From Deltaproteobacteria bacterium (lineage in GTDB: Bacteria > Desulfobacterota > UBA8473), in assembly GCA_030623035.1 (NCBI GenBank), contig JAUXFK010000022.1:1-18370 (forward strand): 18,370 nt of DNA, in the 5' to 3' direction. Below, piece after piece: positions 1 to 7,898 of this stretch. The position numbers were made by a program, and so were the translations under genes. The notes under the pieces are model-generated. The model saw only the letters and a list, made by a program, of their open reading frames with translations. It was not told where the DNA came from and ran no database searches. How positions within the stretch are numbered: the first letter of the stretch is position 1; every line of letters starts with the position of its first letter.

Positions 1-96
1 CTGCCTTCCTTTTATAATACCATCTTTTACACATTTTTCAGAACTGCATTTTGGACAAATAATAATGAGACCTCCTGTGGTAAGTTGAGGCCTCAC
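1..96 (-). CDS. Partial IS1-type zinc-ribbon transposase N-terminus (edge-truncated)
   Basis: Reading the minus strand from 96 towards 1 gives about 32 residues containing CPKCSSEKCVKDGIIKGRQ before the window ends. A CPxC pair followed by V(K)xG...GRQ is the usual opening of the zinc ribbon in IS1 InsA and related transposases; the second cysteine pair would lie outside the window. GTG at 96-94 is the only conventional start in the open frame, after an in-frame TAA. However, a perfect AGGAGG (76-71) sits just ahead of three ATT codons (66-58) that run directly into the first Cys, so an ATT start is possible. The gene diverges from guaB. I see nothing beyond the ribbon, so another zinc-ribbon protein cannot be excluded. 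Confidence 0.45.
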   Translation of the reverse strand, partial: MRPQLTTGGLIIICPKCSSEKCVKDGIIKGRQ

Positions 97-177
97 GATA
101 TCATAACTATATTAAAATAACAATACCGAAAATAGTATCATCTCTTAAATGAGAAAACAGCAAAAACCCGTTTTGCC

Positions 178-206
178 TTGACATCAGAAGGAAATTATTA
201 TATTAA
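178..206 (+). promoter_or_regulatory. sigma70-type promoter for guaB
   Basis: A perfect -35 box TTGACA (178-183) is followed after 17 bp by the -10 hexamer TATTAA (201-206). Transcription would start near 213, leaving a leader of only about 20 nt before guaB, too short for a riboswitch. It is the strongest promoter-like sequence in the window and probably serves guaB-guaA-dnaE and perhaps the genes behind them. Confidence 0.7.
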
Positions 207-219
207 ATTATCATTTAAT
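202..219. promoter_or_regulatory. AT-rich palindrome over the guaB -10 and start site
   Basis: ATTAAAT (202-208) and ATTTAAT (213-219) form a perfect 7-bp inverted repeat with a 4-nt spacer. It overlaps the -10 box and the predicted start point, where a repressor operator could lie. In such AT-rich DNA it may also be chance, and it does not resemble the E. coli PurR box. Confidence 0.25.
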
Positions 220-235
220 TATATAAGGAGATATG

Positions 236-1699
236 ATGACCGAAGATAATTTCCCCATTTCTTTAACCTTTGATGATGTCTTGCTGCTGCCTGAAAAATC
301 AGATGTACTTCCAAAAGACGTAGATATTTCTACCTGCCTCACCAAATCTATAAAACTGAATATGCCCATAGTCAGTGCAGCCATGGATACAGTTACAGAA
401 TCTAGAACCGCTATAAGTATGGCAAGAGAGGGAGGGATTGGGATTATCCACAGGAATCTCAGTATTAAATCCCAGGTATTAGAGGTTGAAAAGGTAAAGA
501 AATCTGAAAGCGGAATGATTGTAGATCCGATTACCATGCATCCTGGCAATAAGATCTATGAGGCCCTGGAGATAATGGAAAGGTATCGGATATCCGGTGT
601 TCCAGTCGTTAATAAGGGGAAATTGGTAGGGATATTAACGAATAGAGACCTGAGATTTGAGGAGGAACTGGATCAAAAGATAGAGAATGTAATGACCAAA
701 GAAAATCTGGTTACAGCACCTATCGGAATTACTTTAGAAGAATCAAAAAAACTTCTGCACAAAAATCGAATAGAAAAACTCCTTGTGGTTGATGATAATA
801 ATAACCTGAAAGGGTTAATAACCATAAAGGACATAGAAAAGATACGAAAATATCCAAATGCATGTAAGGATTATCTGGGAAGGCTGAGGGTAGGGGCAGC
901 CATTGGAATCTCATCAGATCGAGAAGAGAGAACCGAAGCACTTTTAAAGGCGGGAACAGATGTTATTGTAATCGATACTTCCCATGCCCATACGAAAAAC
1001 GTTTTAGAAGCGATTGCTGATACCAAGAAAAATTTCTCCAACTGTGAATTGATAGCAGGAAATGTGGCAACAAAGGAGGCTACTTTAGATTTAATTAAGG
1101 CAGGTTGTGACGGAGTGAAAATTGGGGTGGGGCCAGGATCCATTTGTACAACAAGGGTTATCGCTGGAGTTGGTGTGCCGCAGGTCACAGCCATATTGGA
1201 ATGCAAAAAGATCGGAGAAAGATTTGATGTGCCACTCATCTCAGACGGTGGCATAAAGTTCTCAGGGGATGTTACAAAAGCACTTGCTTCTGGGGCAGAC
1301 TCAGTTATGATAGGGAATCTATTCGCCGGCACAGACGAGAGCCCTGGAGAAACCGTCATCTTTCAGGGAAGAAGTTACAAGGTATACAGAGGAATGGGCT
1401 CTTTAGAGGCAATGAAAAAGGGGAGCAAAGACAGGTACTTTCAGGATGATGTAATAAACGATGCAAAACTTGTTCCCGAAGGAATTGAAGGGAGGGTTCC
1501 TTACAGAGGGTCTTTATCTTCGAATATATACCAGTTATTAGGAGGTCTAAAAGCTGGGATGGGTTATTTGGGGTGCAGGAACCTTCAGGAGTTACGAACG
1601 AAAGCCAGATTTTTAAAGATAACGCCATCCGGTCTTAGAGAGGGCCATGTCCATGATGTTATCATTACCAGGGAGGCACCAAACTATCGGTTGGAGTAA
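236..1699 (+). CDS. guaB: Inosine-5'-monophosphate dehydrogenase
   Basis: Oxidises IMP to XMP with NAD+, the committed step of GMP synthesis in the cytosol. The 487 residues match the usual length of bacterial IMPDH. The N-terminal LTFDDVLL signature opens the TIM barrel. A two-CBS Bateman module occupies roughly residues 94-205. The catalytic loop GPGSICTTR carries the nucleophilic Cys at residue 304, the IMP-phosphate segment SDGGIKFSGD follows, and the mobile flap contains EGRVPYRG. The conserved DTAHGHS segment reads DTSHAHT here, a mild variation. There are two adjacent ATGs at 233 and 236. The Shine-Dalgarno AAGGAG (225-230) is 2 nt from the first and 5 nt from the second, so I chose 236. 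It is the first gene of the guaBA-dnaE cluster. Confidence 0.97.
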   Translation: MTEDNFPISLTFDDVLLLPEKSDVLPKDVDISTCLTKSIKLNMPIVSAAMDTVTESRTAISMAREGGIGIIHRNLSIKSQVLEVEKVKKSESGMIVDPITMHPGNKIYEALEIMERYRISGVPVVNKGKLVGILTNRDLRFEEELDQKIENVMTKENLVTAPIGITLEESKKLLHKNRIEKLLVVDDNNNLKGLITIKDIEKIRKYPNACKDYLGRLRVGAAIGISSDREERTEALLKAGTDVIVIDTSHAHTKNVLEAIADTKKNFSNCELIAGNVATKEATLDLIKAGCDGVKIGVGPGSICTTRVIAGVGVPQVTAILECKKIGERFDVPLISDGGIKFSGDVTKALASGADSVMIGNLFAGTDESPGETVIFQGRSYKVYRGMGSLEAMKKGSKDRYFQDDVINDAKLVPEGIEGRVPYRGSLSSNIYQLLGGLKAGMGYLGCRNLQELRTKARFLKITPSGLREGHVHDVIITREAPNYRLE

Positions 1700-1700
1700 A

Positions 1701-1741
1701 TTGCTTCAAAGTACGTATATTTATAATTATACCGATAATTA
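1701..1741 (+). promoter_or_regulatory. Possible secondary promoter and palindrome before guaA
   Basis: The 68-nt guaB-guaA gap contains a perfect TATAAT (1722-1727), with TTGCTT (1701-1706) 15 bp upstream as a poor -35. TAATTAT (1724-1730) and ATAATTA (1735-1741) form a 7-bp inverted repeat with a 4-nt spacer overlapping the -10, similar in layout to the palindrome ahead of guaB. The evidence is weak because the region is AT-rich. Confidence 0.22.
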
Positions 1742-1767
1742 ACAAATAGGCAGCAAGAGAAATAGAT

Positions 1768-3324
1768 GTGTCAGTTGATATCCATAAAGAAAAGATACTC
1801 GTTTTAGACTTTGGCTCTCAATACACCCAGTTAATCGCAAGAAGGGTTCGAGAATGCAGGGTATACTGTGAAATTCAACCGTTTAATATCCGGCTGGAGA
1901 AGATTGAAAGATTTAACCCCAAAGGCATTATTCTCTCAGGAGGCCCTTCCAGCGTCTACAGTGAAAAAGCCCCCAATTGTTCTTTAGACATCTTTAAATT
2001 GGATATTCCAATTCTTGGGATATGCTATGGAATGCAGTTTATGGCCCACCTTCTTGGGGGACAGGTAAAAGGTTCGTCCAGGGGTGAATACGGCCAGACG
2101 AAATTGAGGATAGATGATTTTACTGATCTATTCGCCGGTTTTGAGAATAACACTTCTATCGATGTATGGATGAGCCATGGGGATAAGATCCAGACCATGC
2201 CCCCGGGTTTTACTTCCATCGCTCATAGTGAAAACTCCCCTATAGCTGCTATTAAGGATAAAGAATCCAGAGTATTTGGGATCCAATTTCATCCAGAGGT
2301 TGCTCATACCCCAAGGGGCATGGAAATCCTGAAGAATTTTTTGTACCATATCTGTAAATGCCTTCCGAACTGGACGATGGAGTCTTTTATCGAAAACTCT
2401 ATCGACGAAATCAGAAGAGAGATAAAGAATAAAAAAGTCATTTGTGCATTGAGTGGAGGTGTTGATTCATCTGTGGTAGCAGCACTACTCCATCGAGCGA
2501 TTGGTGATCAACTGGTATGTGTCTTTGTCAATAATGGTTTGCTCAGAAAGAATGAAGCCGAGGAAGTCAGGGCAGTCTTTGGTAGAAATTATAAAATGAA
2601 CCTTCATTATATCGATGCTGAAAATAGTTTCCTGCAAAAACTTAAGGGCGTTACAGACCCTGAGCTTAAAAGAAAGATTATAGGTAATGAGTTCATCTAC
2701 CTGTTCGAAAAGGAAGCTGAAGATATTGGAGAAGTAGAGTATCTTGCCCAGGGAACACTGTATCCAGATGTAATAGAGAGCGTTTCATTTAAAGGACCAT
2801 CAGCCACAATCAAGAGCCACCACAATGTTGGTGGGCTTCCGGAAAAGATGAACCTAAAATTGATTGAACCATTGAGAGAGCTGTTTAAAGATGAGGTTAG
2901 GATCGCAGGAAGTGAATTGGGATTGCCCGATGAAATAATAAACAGGCAGCCCTTTCCAGGCCCCGGGCTGGCTGTTAGAATCCTTGGTGAGATAACAAAA
3001 GAGAGGTTGTCGATCCTAAGAGAAGCAGACGCTATCGTTTCAAAGGAGATTAGAAAAACAGCGTTTTACAGCCGGATATGGCAGTCTTTTGCTGTTCTTC
3101 TACCTGTTAAGACTGTGGGTGTTATGGGAGATGAGAGGACATACGAAAACGTCATTGCACTTCGAGTTGTACAAAGCCTGGATGGTATGACGGCCGATTG
3201 GGTAAAGCTTCCTTATGAGCTTCTTGGCAGGCTGGCGAATCGAATTATCAATGAGGTAAAAGGGGTCAACAGAGTAGTATATGACATCTCTTCCAAACCT
3301 CCAAGCACTATTGAATGGGAGTAA
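1768..3324 (+). CDS. guaA: GMP synthase (glutamine-hydrolysing)
   Basis: Converts XMP to GMP using ATP and ammonia released from glutamine, completing the pathway begun by the guaB product. The N-terminal class I amidotransferase has its nucleophile in GICYGMQ (Cys86) and the His175/Glu177 pair in QFHPEV. The ATP pyrophosphatase domain starts with the PP-loop SGGVDSS (residues 229-235). The C-terminal dimerisation domain includes RQPFPGPGLAVR and ends with the typical PPSTIEWE. At 518 residues it is close to E. coli GuaA (525). GTG at 1768 is the start, because the nearby ATG at 1766 is out of frame. The ribosome site is weak (AGAGA near 1756-1760), so expression may rely partly on readthrough from guaB. 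The gap to dnaE is 3 nt, implying co-transcription. Confidence 0.97.
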   Translation: MSVDIHKEKILVLDFGSQYTQLIARRVRECRVYCEIQPFNIRLEKIERFNPKGIILSGGPSSVYSEKAPNCSLDIFKLDIPILGICYGMQFMAHLLGGQVKGSSRGEYGQTKLRIDDFTDLFAGFENNTSIDVWMSHGDKIQTMPPGFTSIAHSENSPIAAIKDKESRVFGIQFHPEVAHTPRGMEILKNFLYHICKCLPNWTMESFIENSIDEIRREIKNKKVICALSGGVDSSVVAALLHRAIGDQLVCVFVNNGLLRKNEAEEVRAVFGRNYKMNLHYIDAENSFLQKLKGVTDPELKRKIIGNEFIYLFEKEAEDIGEVEYLAQGTLYPDVIESVSFKGPSATIKSHHNVGGLPEKMNLKLIEPLRELFKDEVRIAGSELGLPDEIINRQPFPGPGLAVRILGEITKERLSILREADAIVSKEIRKTAFYSRIWQSFAVLLPVKTVGVMGDERTYENVIALRVVQSLDGMTADWVKLPYELLGRLANRIINEVKGVNRVVYDISSKPPSTIEWE

Positions 3325-3327
3325 ATC

Positions 3328-6300
3328 ATGCAATATTCGGATTTCGTCCATCTTCACCTCCATACTAAATACAGCCTTCTGGATGGGGCAATTCGAATGA
3401 ATGACCTGTTTGCCATGGCAAGACAGTACAAGATGCCGGCCATTGCCATGACCGATCATGGCAATATGTTCGGGACCATAGAGTTTTATACCAAAGCCTA
3501 TGAGAATGGTATTAAGCCAATCATTGGCTGTGAGGTTTATGTAGCGCCAGGCAGCAGATTTGATAAAAAGTCACAGGGCATCTCTGATGCATCCTATCAT
3601 CTGACTCTATTGGCAAAGAATAATAAAGGATATAAGAACTTGCTCAAATTATCAAGTCTTGCCTATTTAGAAGGATTTTACTACCGTCCCAGGGTTGATA
3701 AGGAATTATTAAAGAAGCATAATGAGGGACTGATCGCATTAAGTGGTTGTCTTCACGGTGAAATCGCACATCTTTTAGGGGCCGGCAGGAAGGAAGATGC
3801 AAAAAAAGTAGCCGGCGAGTACAAAGAAATATTTGACGACAGGAGGTTCTATCTGGAAATTCAGGACAACAAAATTGAGATTCAAAACACCGTCAATGAA
3901 GGACTCGTTGAGATAGGTAAAACACTTGATTTGCCTTTAGTGGCTACCAATGACTGCCATTATTTAAAACGAGAGGATTCAAAGGCCCATGAGGTGCTCT
4001 TATGCATACAGACAGGCAAGACCCTCAGTGAAACAAAAAGAATGAGATTTGCCACAGATGAGTTTTATTTTAAATCTCCAGATGAGATGAAAAATGCCTT
4101 TTCATTATACCCCGATGCATTGAAGAACACCATTGAGATTGCCGAGAGGTGTAATGTGAATCTGAAATTTGGCGAGTTTCATATGCCCGATTTTGACGTT
4201 CCACAAGGAGAAACCCTGGACAGCTACCTTGAAGAGTTGGCAAAAGCAGGGTTAGAGGAAAGGTTGAAGTTGATCGAGGGCAGGGCAGGGGATGTATCTT
4301 CAAAATCAGAGATATACATGAAAAGGCTTAACAAAGAGTTAGGGATTATCAAATCCATGGGGTTTTCCGGCTACTTCTTGATCGTCTATGACTTTGTAAA
4401 TTATGCCAGGAATAGGAATATTCCTGTAGGGCCGGGTCGCGGCTCTGCTGCAGGTAGCCTGGTAGCCTATTCTCTAAAGATTACAGATATAGATCCTATT
4501 TTATATGATTTACTCTTTGAAAGATTCCTTAATCCAGGTCGGATAAGCATGCCTGATATTGACATAGATTTCTGTATGGACGGCAGGGATGAAATAATAG
4601 GATATGTCACCAACAAATATGGCAAGGAGAATGTTGCCCAGATCATCACATTCGGAAAGATGCAGGCCAGAGGTGTAATAAGGGATGTAGGCAGAGTTCT
4701 GGATATGCCCTATAAAGATGTGGATAAGATAGCCAAACTCATCCCTGATATTCCAAATATCTTGCTGAAAGATGCCCTGGAACAGGAACCCAGACTCAAG
4801 GAGCTTGAACAAGAGGATGAAAAAGTAAGGACCTTAATCTCCCTTGCCAAATCCCTGGAAGGACTTCCGAGACATGCAGCAACCCATGCAGCGGGGATTG
4901 TAATATCTAACCGCCCCCTTGTGGAACATCTACCCCTCTATAAAGGGAAGAATGATGAGGTTGTTACACAATTTGCCATGAAAGAGGTCGAGAAGACAGG
5001 ATTGATCAAGTTCGATTTTCTGGGACTAAAGACCTTGACCCTGATTGAAAACATATTGACTCTTATTGACAAAGGAAAAGAGGAGAAGATTGATCTAAGT
5101 CAGCTAAGCCTAGATGATGAATTGACCTATAGACTGCTGGGAGCAGGGGACACTTCAGGGGTCTTCCAACTGGAAGGTTCCGGCATGAAAGAACTTTTAG
5201 TGAAACTAAAACCGGAAAACATCGAGGATGTCATTAGCTTGATTGCCCTTTATCGCCCCGGCCCTCTAGGAAGTGGAATGGTGGATGATTTTATAAAGAG
5301 AAGACAGGGGATCATCCCGGTAAAATATGAGGTTCCTCAATTAGAGGAGATATTAAAGGATACATACGGGGTAATCGTTTATCAGGAACAGGTGATGAAG
5401 ATAGCAAGTACCCTTGCCGATTTTAGCCTGGGAGATGCTGATTTACTTCGCAGGGCTATGGGCAAAAAGAAGCAGCAGGAAATGGCCAAACAAAAAGAAA
5501 AGTTTCTGATTGGTGCAAAAAAGAACAGGATAAATAAAGAAAAGGCAGAAAAGATATTCGATTTGATGGCCATGTTTGGCAAATACGGGTTTAACAGATC
5601 CCACAGCGCAGCATACGCTATCATAGCATACCAGACGGCATATCTCAAAGCACATTATCCTATGGAATTTGCGGCTGGTCTTATGACCAGCGAAAAAGAT
5701 AATAGCGAAAAACTGATAAAATATATCAGCGAGTGTAGAGACAAGGATATCTCGATCCTGCCGCCGGACATCAATGAAAGTTTAAGGGATTTTACTGTTA
5801 TTGACGATAAGATTCGGTTTGGACTGGCAGGAGTTAAAAATGTAGGAGATCAAGCCATAGAATCTATTATCTCAGCCGGAAAGAAAGATGGGAAGTTCGA
5901 TTCAATCTTTGATTTTTGTGAGCGGGTAGATCTGAGGAAGGTAAACAGGAGGGTGATAGAGAGTCTAATCAAGTGTGGGGCATTTGATTATACGGGCGTC
6001 TATCGCTCAAAATTAACGGCAGCGCTGGATGATGCCATCGATGCTGCAGGGGCAATCCAGAGGGATAGAGCCAATGGTCAAATAAACATGTTTGATATGT
6101 TCAAGGAAGCCTGTCAGGTTGATGAGAATTCGAGGTTTCCGGATATTGAAGAGTGGCCTGAAAAGCAACTTTTGACTAATGAAAAGGAGGCTCTCGGTTT
6201 CTATATTTCAGGTCATCCCTTAAACCGATATGAAGAGGAACTCTATAGATATTCCAACACGAATACAATGGATGTTATTAAATTGGACCATGGGACCGAG

Positions 6301-6795
6301 GTAAGGCTTGGAGGTGTAGTCAACTCTATTAAGCCTATTATTACCCGTAAAGGAGAGCGGATGGCACGCATTATCCTGGAAGATCTGAAGGGTTTTGTTG
6401 AAATGATTGTATTCCCGGATACTTATAAAGATGTCTCTTCAGTTTTAGAAGGTGATGAACCGGTTTTGGTTATAGGGTCTCTAAACAAAGAAGAAGAGAA
6501 TGCGAAGATAATGGCGAAAGAGATAATTCCCCTTTCAGGGGCGAAGGAAAGATCGATCCTTGATGTTCACTTTCGTTTAAATATCCCTCCATTAACAAGA
6601 GAGTATATGGAAAAACTAAGGGACGTCTTGTTGAATCACCGGGGTAATTGTAAGGCCTTTCTCCATCTGGTTATTCCGGATGAGAGTGAGACGATTATTG
6701 CATTGGGGGATGATTTTCAATTGAATGCATCGGATTTACTTATAGATGAGGTAGAGAGCCTATTTGGGTATTCTGTTACGACTTTTCAAAGCTAA
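3328..6795 (+). CDS. dnaE: DNA polymerase III alpha subunit
   Basis: Catalytic subunit of the chromosomal replicase; 1155 residues against 1160 in E. coli. The N-terminal PHP domain (HLHLHTKYSLLDGA) appears to keep all metal-ligand positions: H10, H12, D19, H44, E69, H91, C141, D209, H211. The palm carboxylates are Asp410 and Asp412 in PDIDIDF, plus Asp563 in KFDFLGLKTLT. The fingers include GFNRSHSAAYA. An internal clamp-binding motif QINMF is at residues 918-922, where E. coli has QADMF. An OB-fold follows around residues 980-1070. The ATG lies 3 nt after the guaA stop, with GGGAG (3316-3320) as ribosome site inside guaA. The stop codon lies within the left target duplication of a MITE (see 6798-7049). 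Confidence 0.97.
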   Translation: MQYSDFVHLHLHTKYSLLDGAIRMNDLFAMARQYKMPAIAMTDHGNMFGTIEFYTKAYENGIKPIIGCEVYVAPGSRFDKKSQGISDASYHLTLLAKNNKGYKNLLKLSSLAYLEGFYYRPRVDKELLKKHNEGLIALSGCLHGEIAHLLGAGRKEDAKKVAGEYKEIFDDRRFYLEIQDNKIEIQNTVNEGLVEIGKTLDLPLVATNDCHYLKREDSKAHEVLLCIQTGKTLSETKRMRFATDEFYFKSPDEMKNAFSLYPDALKNTIEIAERCNVNLKFGEFHMPDFDVPQGETLDSYLEELAKAGLEERLKLIEGRAGDVSSKSEIYMKRLNKELGIIKSMGFSGYFLIVYDFVNYARNRNIPVGPGRGSAAGSLVAYSLKITDIDPILYDLLFERFLNPGRISMPDIDIDFCMDGRDEIIGYVTNKYGKENVAQIITFGKMQARGVIRDVGRVLDMPYKDVDKIAKLIPDIPNILLKDALEQEPRLKELEQEDEKVRTLISLAKSLEGLPRHAATHAAGIVISNRPLVEHLPLYKGKNDEVVTQFAMKEVEKTGLIKFDFLGLKTLTLIENILTLIDKGKEEKIDLSQLSLDDELTYRLLGAGDTSGVFQLEGSGMKELLVKLKPENIEDVISLIALYRPGPLGSGMVDDFIKRRQGIIPVKYEVPQLEEILKDTYGVIVYQEQVMKIASTLADFSLGDADLLRRAMGKKKQQEMAKQKEKFLIGAKKNRINKEKAEKIFDLMAMFGKYGFNRSHSAAYAIIAYQTAYLKAHYPMEFAAGLMTSEKDNSEKLIKYISECRDKDISILPPDINESLRDFTVIDDKIRFGLAGVKNVGDQAIESIISAGKKDGKFDSIFDFCERVDLRKVNRRVIESLIKCGAFDYTGVYRSKLTAALDDAIDAAGAIQRDRANGQINMFDMFKEACQVDENSRFPDIEEWPEKQLLTNEKEALGFYISGHPLNRYEEELYRYSNTNTMDVIKLDHGTEVRLGGVVNSIKPIITRKGERMARIILEDLKGFVEMIVFPDTYKDVSSVLEGDEPVLVIGSLNKEEENAKIMAKEIIPLSGAKERSILDVHFRLNIPPLTREYMEKLRDVLLNHRGNCKAFLHLVIPDESETIIALGDDFQLNASDLLIDEVESLFGYSVTTFQS

Positions 6796-6797
6796 CG

Positions 6798-7049
6798 GTA
6801 ACTACTCAAAAAGTCAGGGAACATGCCGTAGCCCCCAGGGGAGCTTTCATTCACTCCTATGTGAATTTTGGGCGCATTCAGGGCGTTCGGCTAAAATTCA
6901 AAAAACTCGGGCTGTCACCCTCAAACATTTTGAATTTCTTAACTCCGAACACCCTGAATGCATATTTCCCAAAATTCACGATGTCGTTCATAAAAGCTCC
7001 CCTGTGAGCTACGGCGTAAGTCTGTTTCCCGAAGTTATTGAGAAGTTAC
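6798..7049. mobile_element. MITE-like palindromic element, family I, copy 1 (252 bp)
   Basis: The element starts GTAACTACTCAAAAAGT and its other end, read inward on the opposite strand, is GTAACTTCTCAATAACTT. It is flanked by a perfect 8-bp direct repeat AGCTAACG at 6790-6797 and 7050-7057. The interior is one long imperfect palindrome centred near 6924. Matching arm blocks include CAGGGGAGCTTT (6836-6847) with its complement at 6993-7004, GTGAATTTTGGG (6861-6872) with 6968-6979, and GCATTCAGGG (6874-6883) with 6952-6961. A transcript through it could fold into a very long hairpin. No coding capacity is evident. It lies between dnaE and the UPF0280 gene, and its left duplication contains the dnaE stop codon. 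Confidence 0.88.
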
Positions 7050-7058
7050 AGCTAACGT

Positions 7059-7781
7059 ATGTATCAGGAAAGAAGATATAGAAATTTAATAGATAATAGC
7101 AACTCTGTCTCCTTTCAGGTATCTGTCAAGGAAACGGATTTATATATTCGGGCATACAAGGATTTAAGGGAACAAACCAGAGAGATCGTATTGAGGTATA
7201 GATATCAAATCGAGGAATATATCAGAGGGGCTCCGGAATTCCAAACTACTCTGATGCCAATACAGGTAGATCCGTTTGCCCCAAAAATAGTAAAGACCAT
7301 GATGGAGGTTTCCAGCTTAACCGGGGTTGGGCCAATGGCAGCAGTGGCAGGCAGCATCTCAGAGTCTGTCGGTAGAGAGTTGCTGGAACTATCAAGAGAA
7401 GTGATCGTTGAGAATGGAGGGGACATATTTCTCAAGACTTCCAAAGAGGCAAGGGTCGGGATACATGCCGGGCCATCTCCTTTAAGCGACAAAGTGGGCA
7501 TAAAGATCAATCCTGCGGATACGCCTCTGGGTGTATCTACTTCCTCGGGCACAGTAGGGCATTCTTTGAGTTTTGGAAGAGCGGATGCCGTTACCGTCAT
7601 ATCGGAATCTGCTCCTTTGGCAGATGCTGCCGCTACATCGATTGGGAACCTTATTCAGGATGCGGGTGATTTTGGCAAAGGATTGGATCTTGCCCGTAAA
7701 ATCGAAGGGATAATGGGTGTTTTAATTATAGTAGGGAAAAAGATGGTGGTATGGGGAGAGGTGGAGTTGTTACAGATATGA
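7059..7781 (+). CDS. UPF0280 family protein (ApbE-like fold)
   Basis: The 240-residue protein matches the UPF0280 pattern throughout: YRNLI...VSFQVSVKETDLYIRA at the N-terminus, VGPMAAVAG (residues 90-98), VENGGDIFLK (117-126), TSSGTVGHSLSFGRADAVTV (161-180) and ADAAATSIGN (189-198). The family is distantly related to ApbE flavin transferases, which show similar TSG and ADA(L/A)AT segments, but I know of no established reaction. No signal peptide or membrane segment is visible, so it is probably cytosolic. The ATG at 7059 fits the family start. It lies just after the right-hand MITE duplication; before insertion it would have been 3 nt from the dnaE stop. The present ribosome site is poor, with only AGAAG inside the MITE end (7041-7045). 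Confidence 0.9.
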   Translation: MYQERRYRNLIDNSNSVSFQVSVKETDLYIRAYKDLREQTREIVLRYRYQIEEYIRGAPEFQTTLMPIQVDPFAPKIVKTMMEVSSLTGVGPMAAVAGSISESVGRELLELSREVIVENGGDIFLKTSKEARVGIHAGPSPLSDKVGIKINPADTPLGVSTSSGTVGHSLSFGRADAVTVISESAPLADAAATSIGNLIQDAGDFGKGLDLARKIEGIMGVLIIVGKKMVVWGEVELLQI

Positions 7782-7800
7782 ATAGTCAATATGTTTAATG

Positions 7801-7880
7801 GTATTATTTTAGCCCTATGAAACAGAAAGCACTGGCCAAGCTTCAACGGCAATCAAAACTTCAAAAAACTAAACTGTTAC
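7801..7880 (+). mobile_element. MITE-like element, family II, short copy (80 bp)
   Basis: Flanked by a perfect 8-bp direct repeat GTTTAATG at 7793-7800 and 7881-7888. The ends are GTATTATTTTAGC and, read inward from the other side, GTAACAGTTTAGT, an imperfect terminal inverted repeat. Its first 57 bases match the reverse strand of 17090-17034 with two mismatches, and its last 21 bases match the other end of that copy with one mismatch. It is therefore an internally shortened relative of the element at 16904-17090. It fills most of the spacer between the UPF0280 and YfcE-type genes; without it the spacer would be 29 nt. Confidence 0.85.
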
Positions 7881-7898
7881 GTTTAATGAGATATATAA

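Noticed and set aside
160..176. Terminator for the minus-strand gene or for upstream transcription (GCAAAA/TTTTGC stem)
   Set aside because: A 6-bp stem with a 5-nt loop and no T-run on a relevant strand; it also touches the guaB promoter.
871..1359. Long antisense frames opposite guaB, guaA, dnaE, mutS and the amidase gene
   Set aside because: They are shadows of conserved sense genes, with no recognisable domains or ribosome sites.
6764..7081. 105-codon open frame spanning the end of dnaE and the following spacer
   Set aside because: It overlaps the dnaE end in another frame and runs through the palindromic MITE; no family resemblance and no ribosome site.
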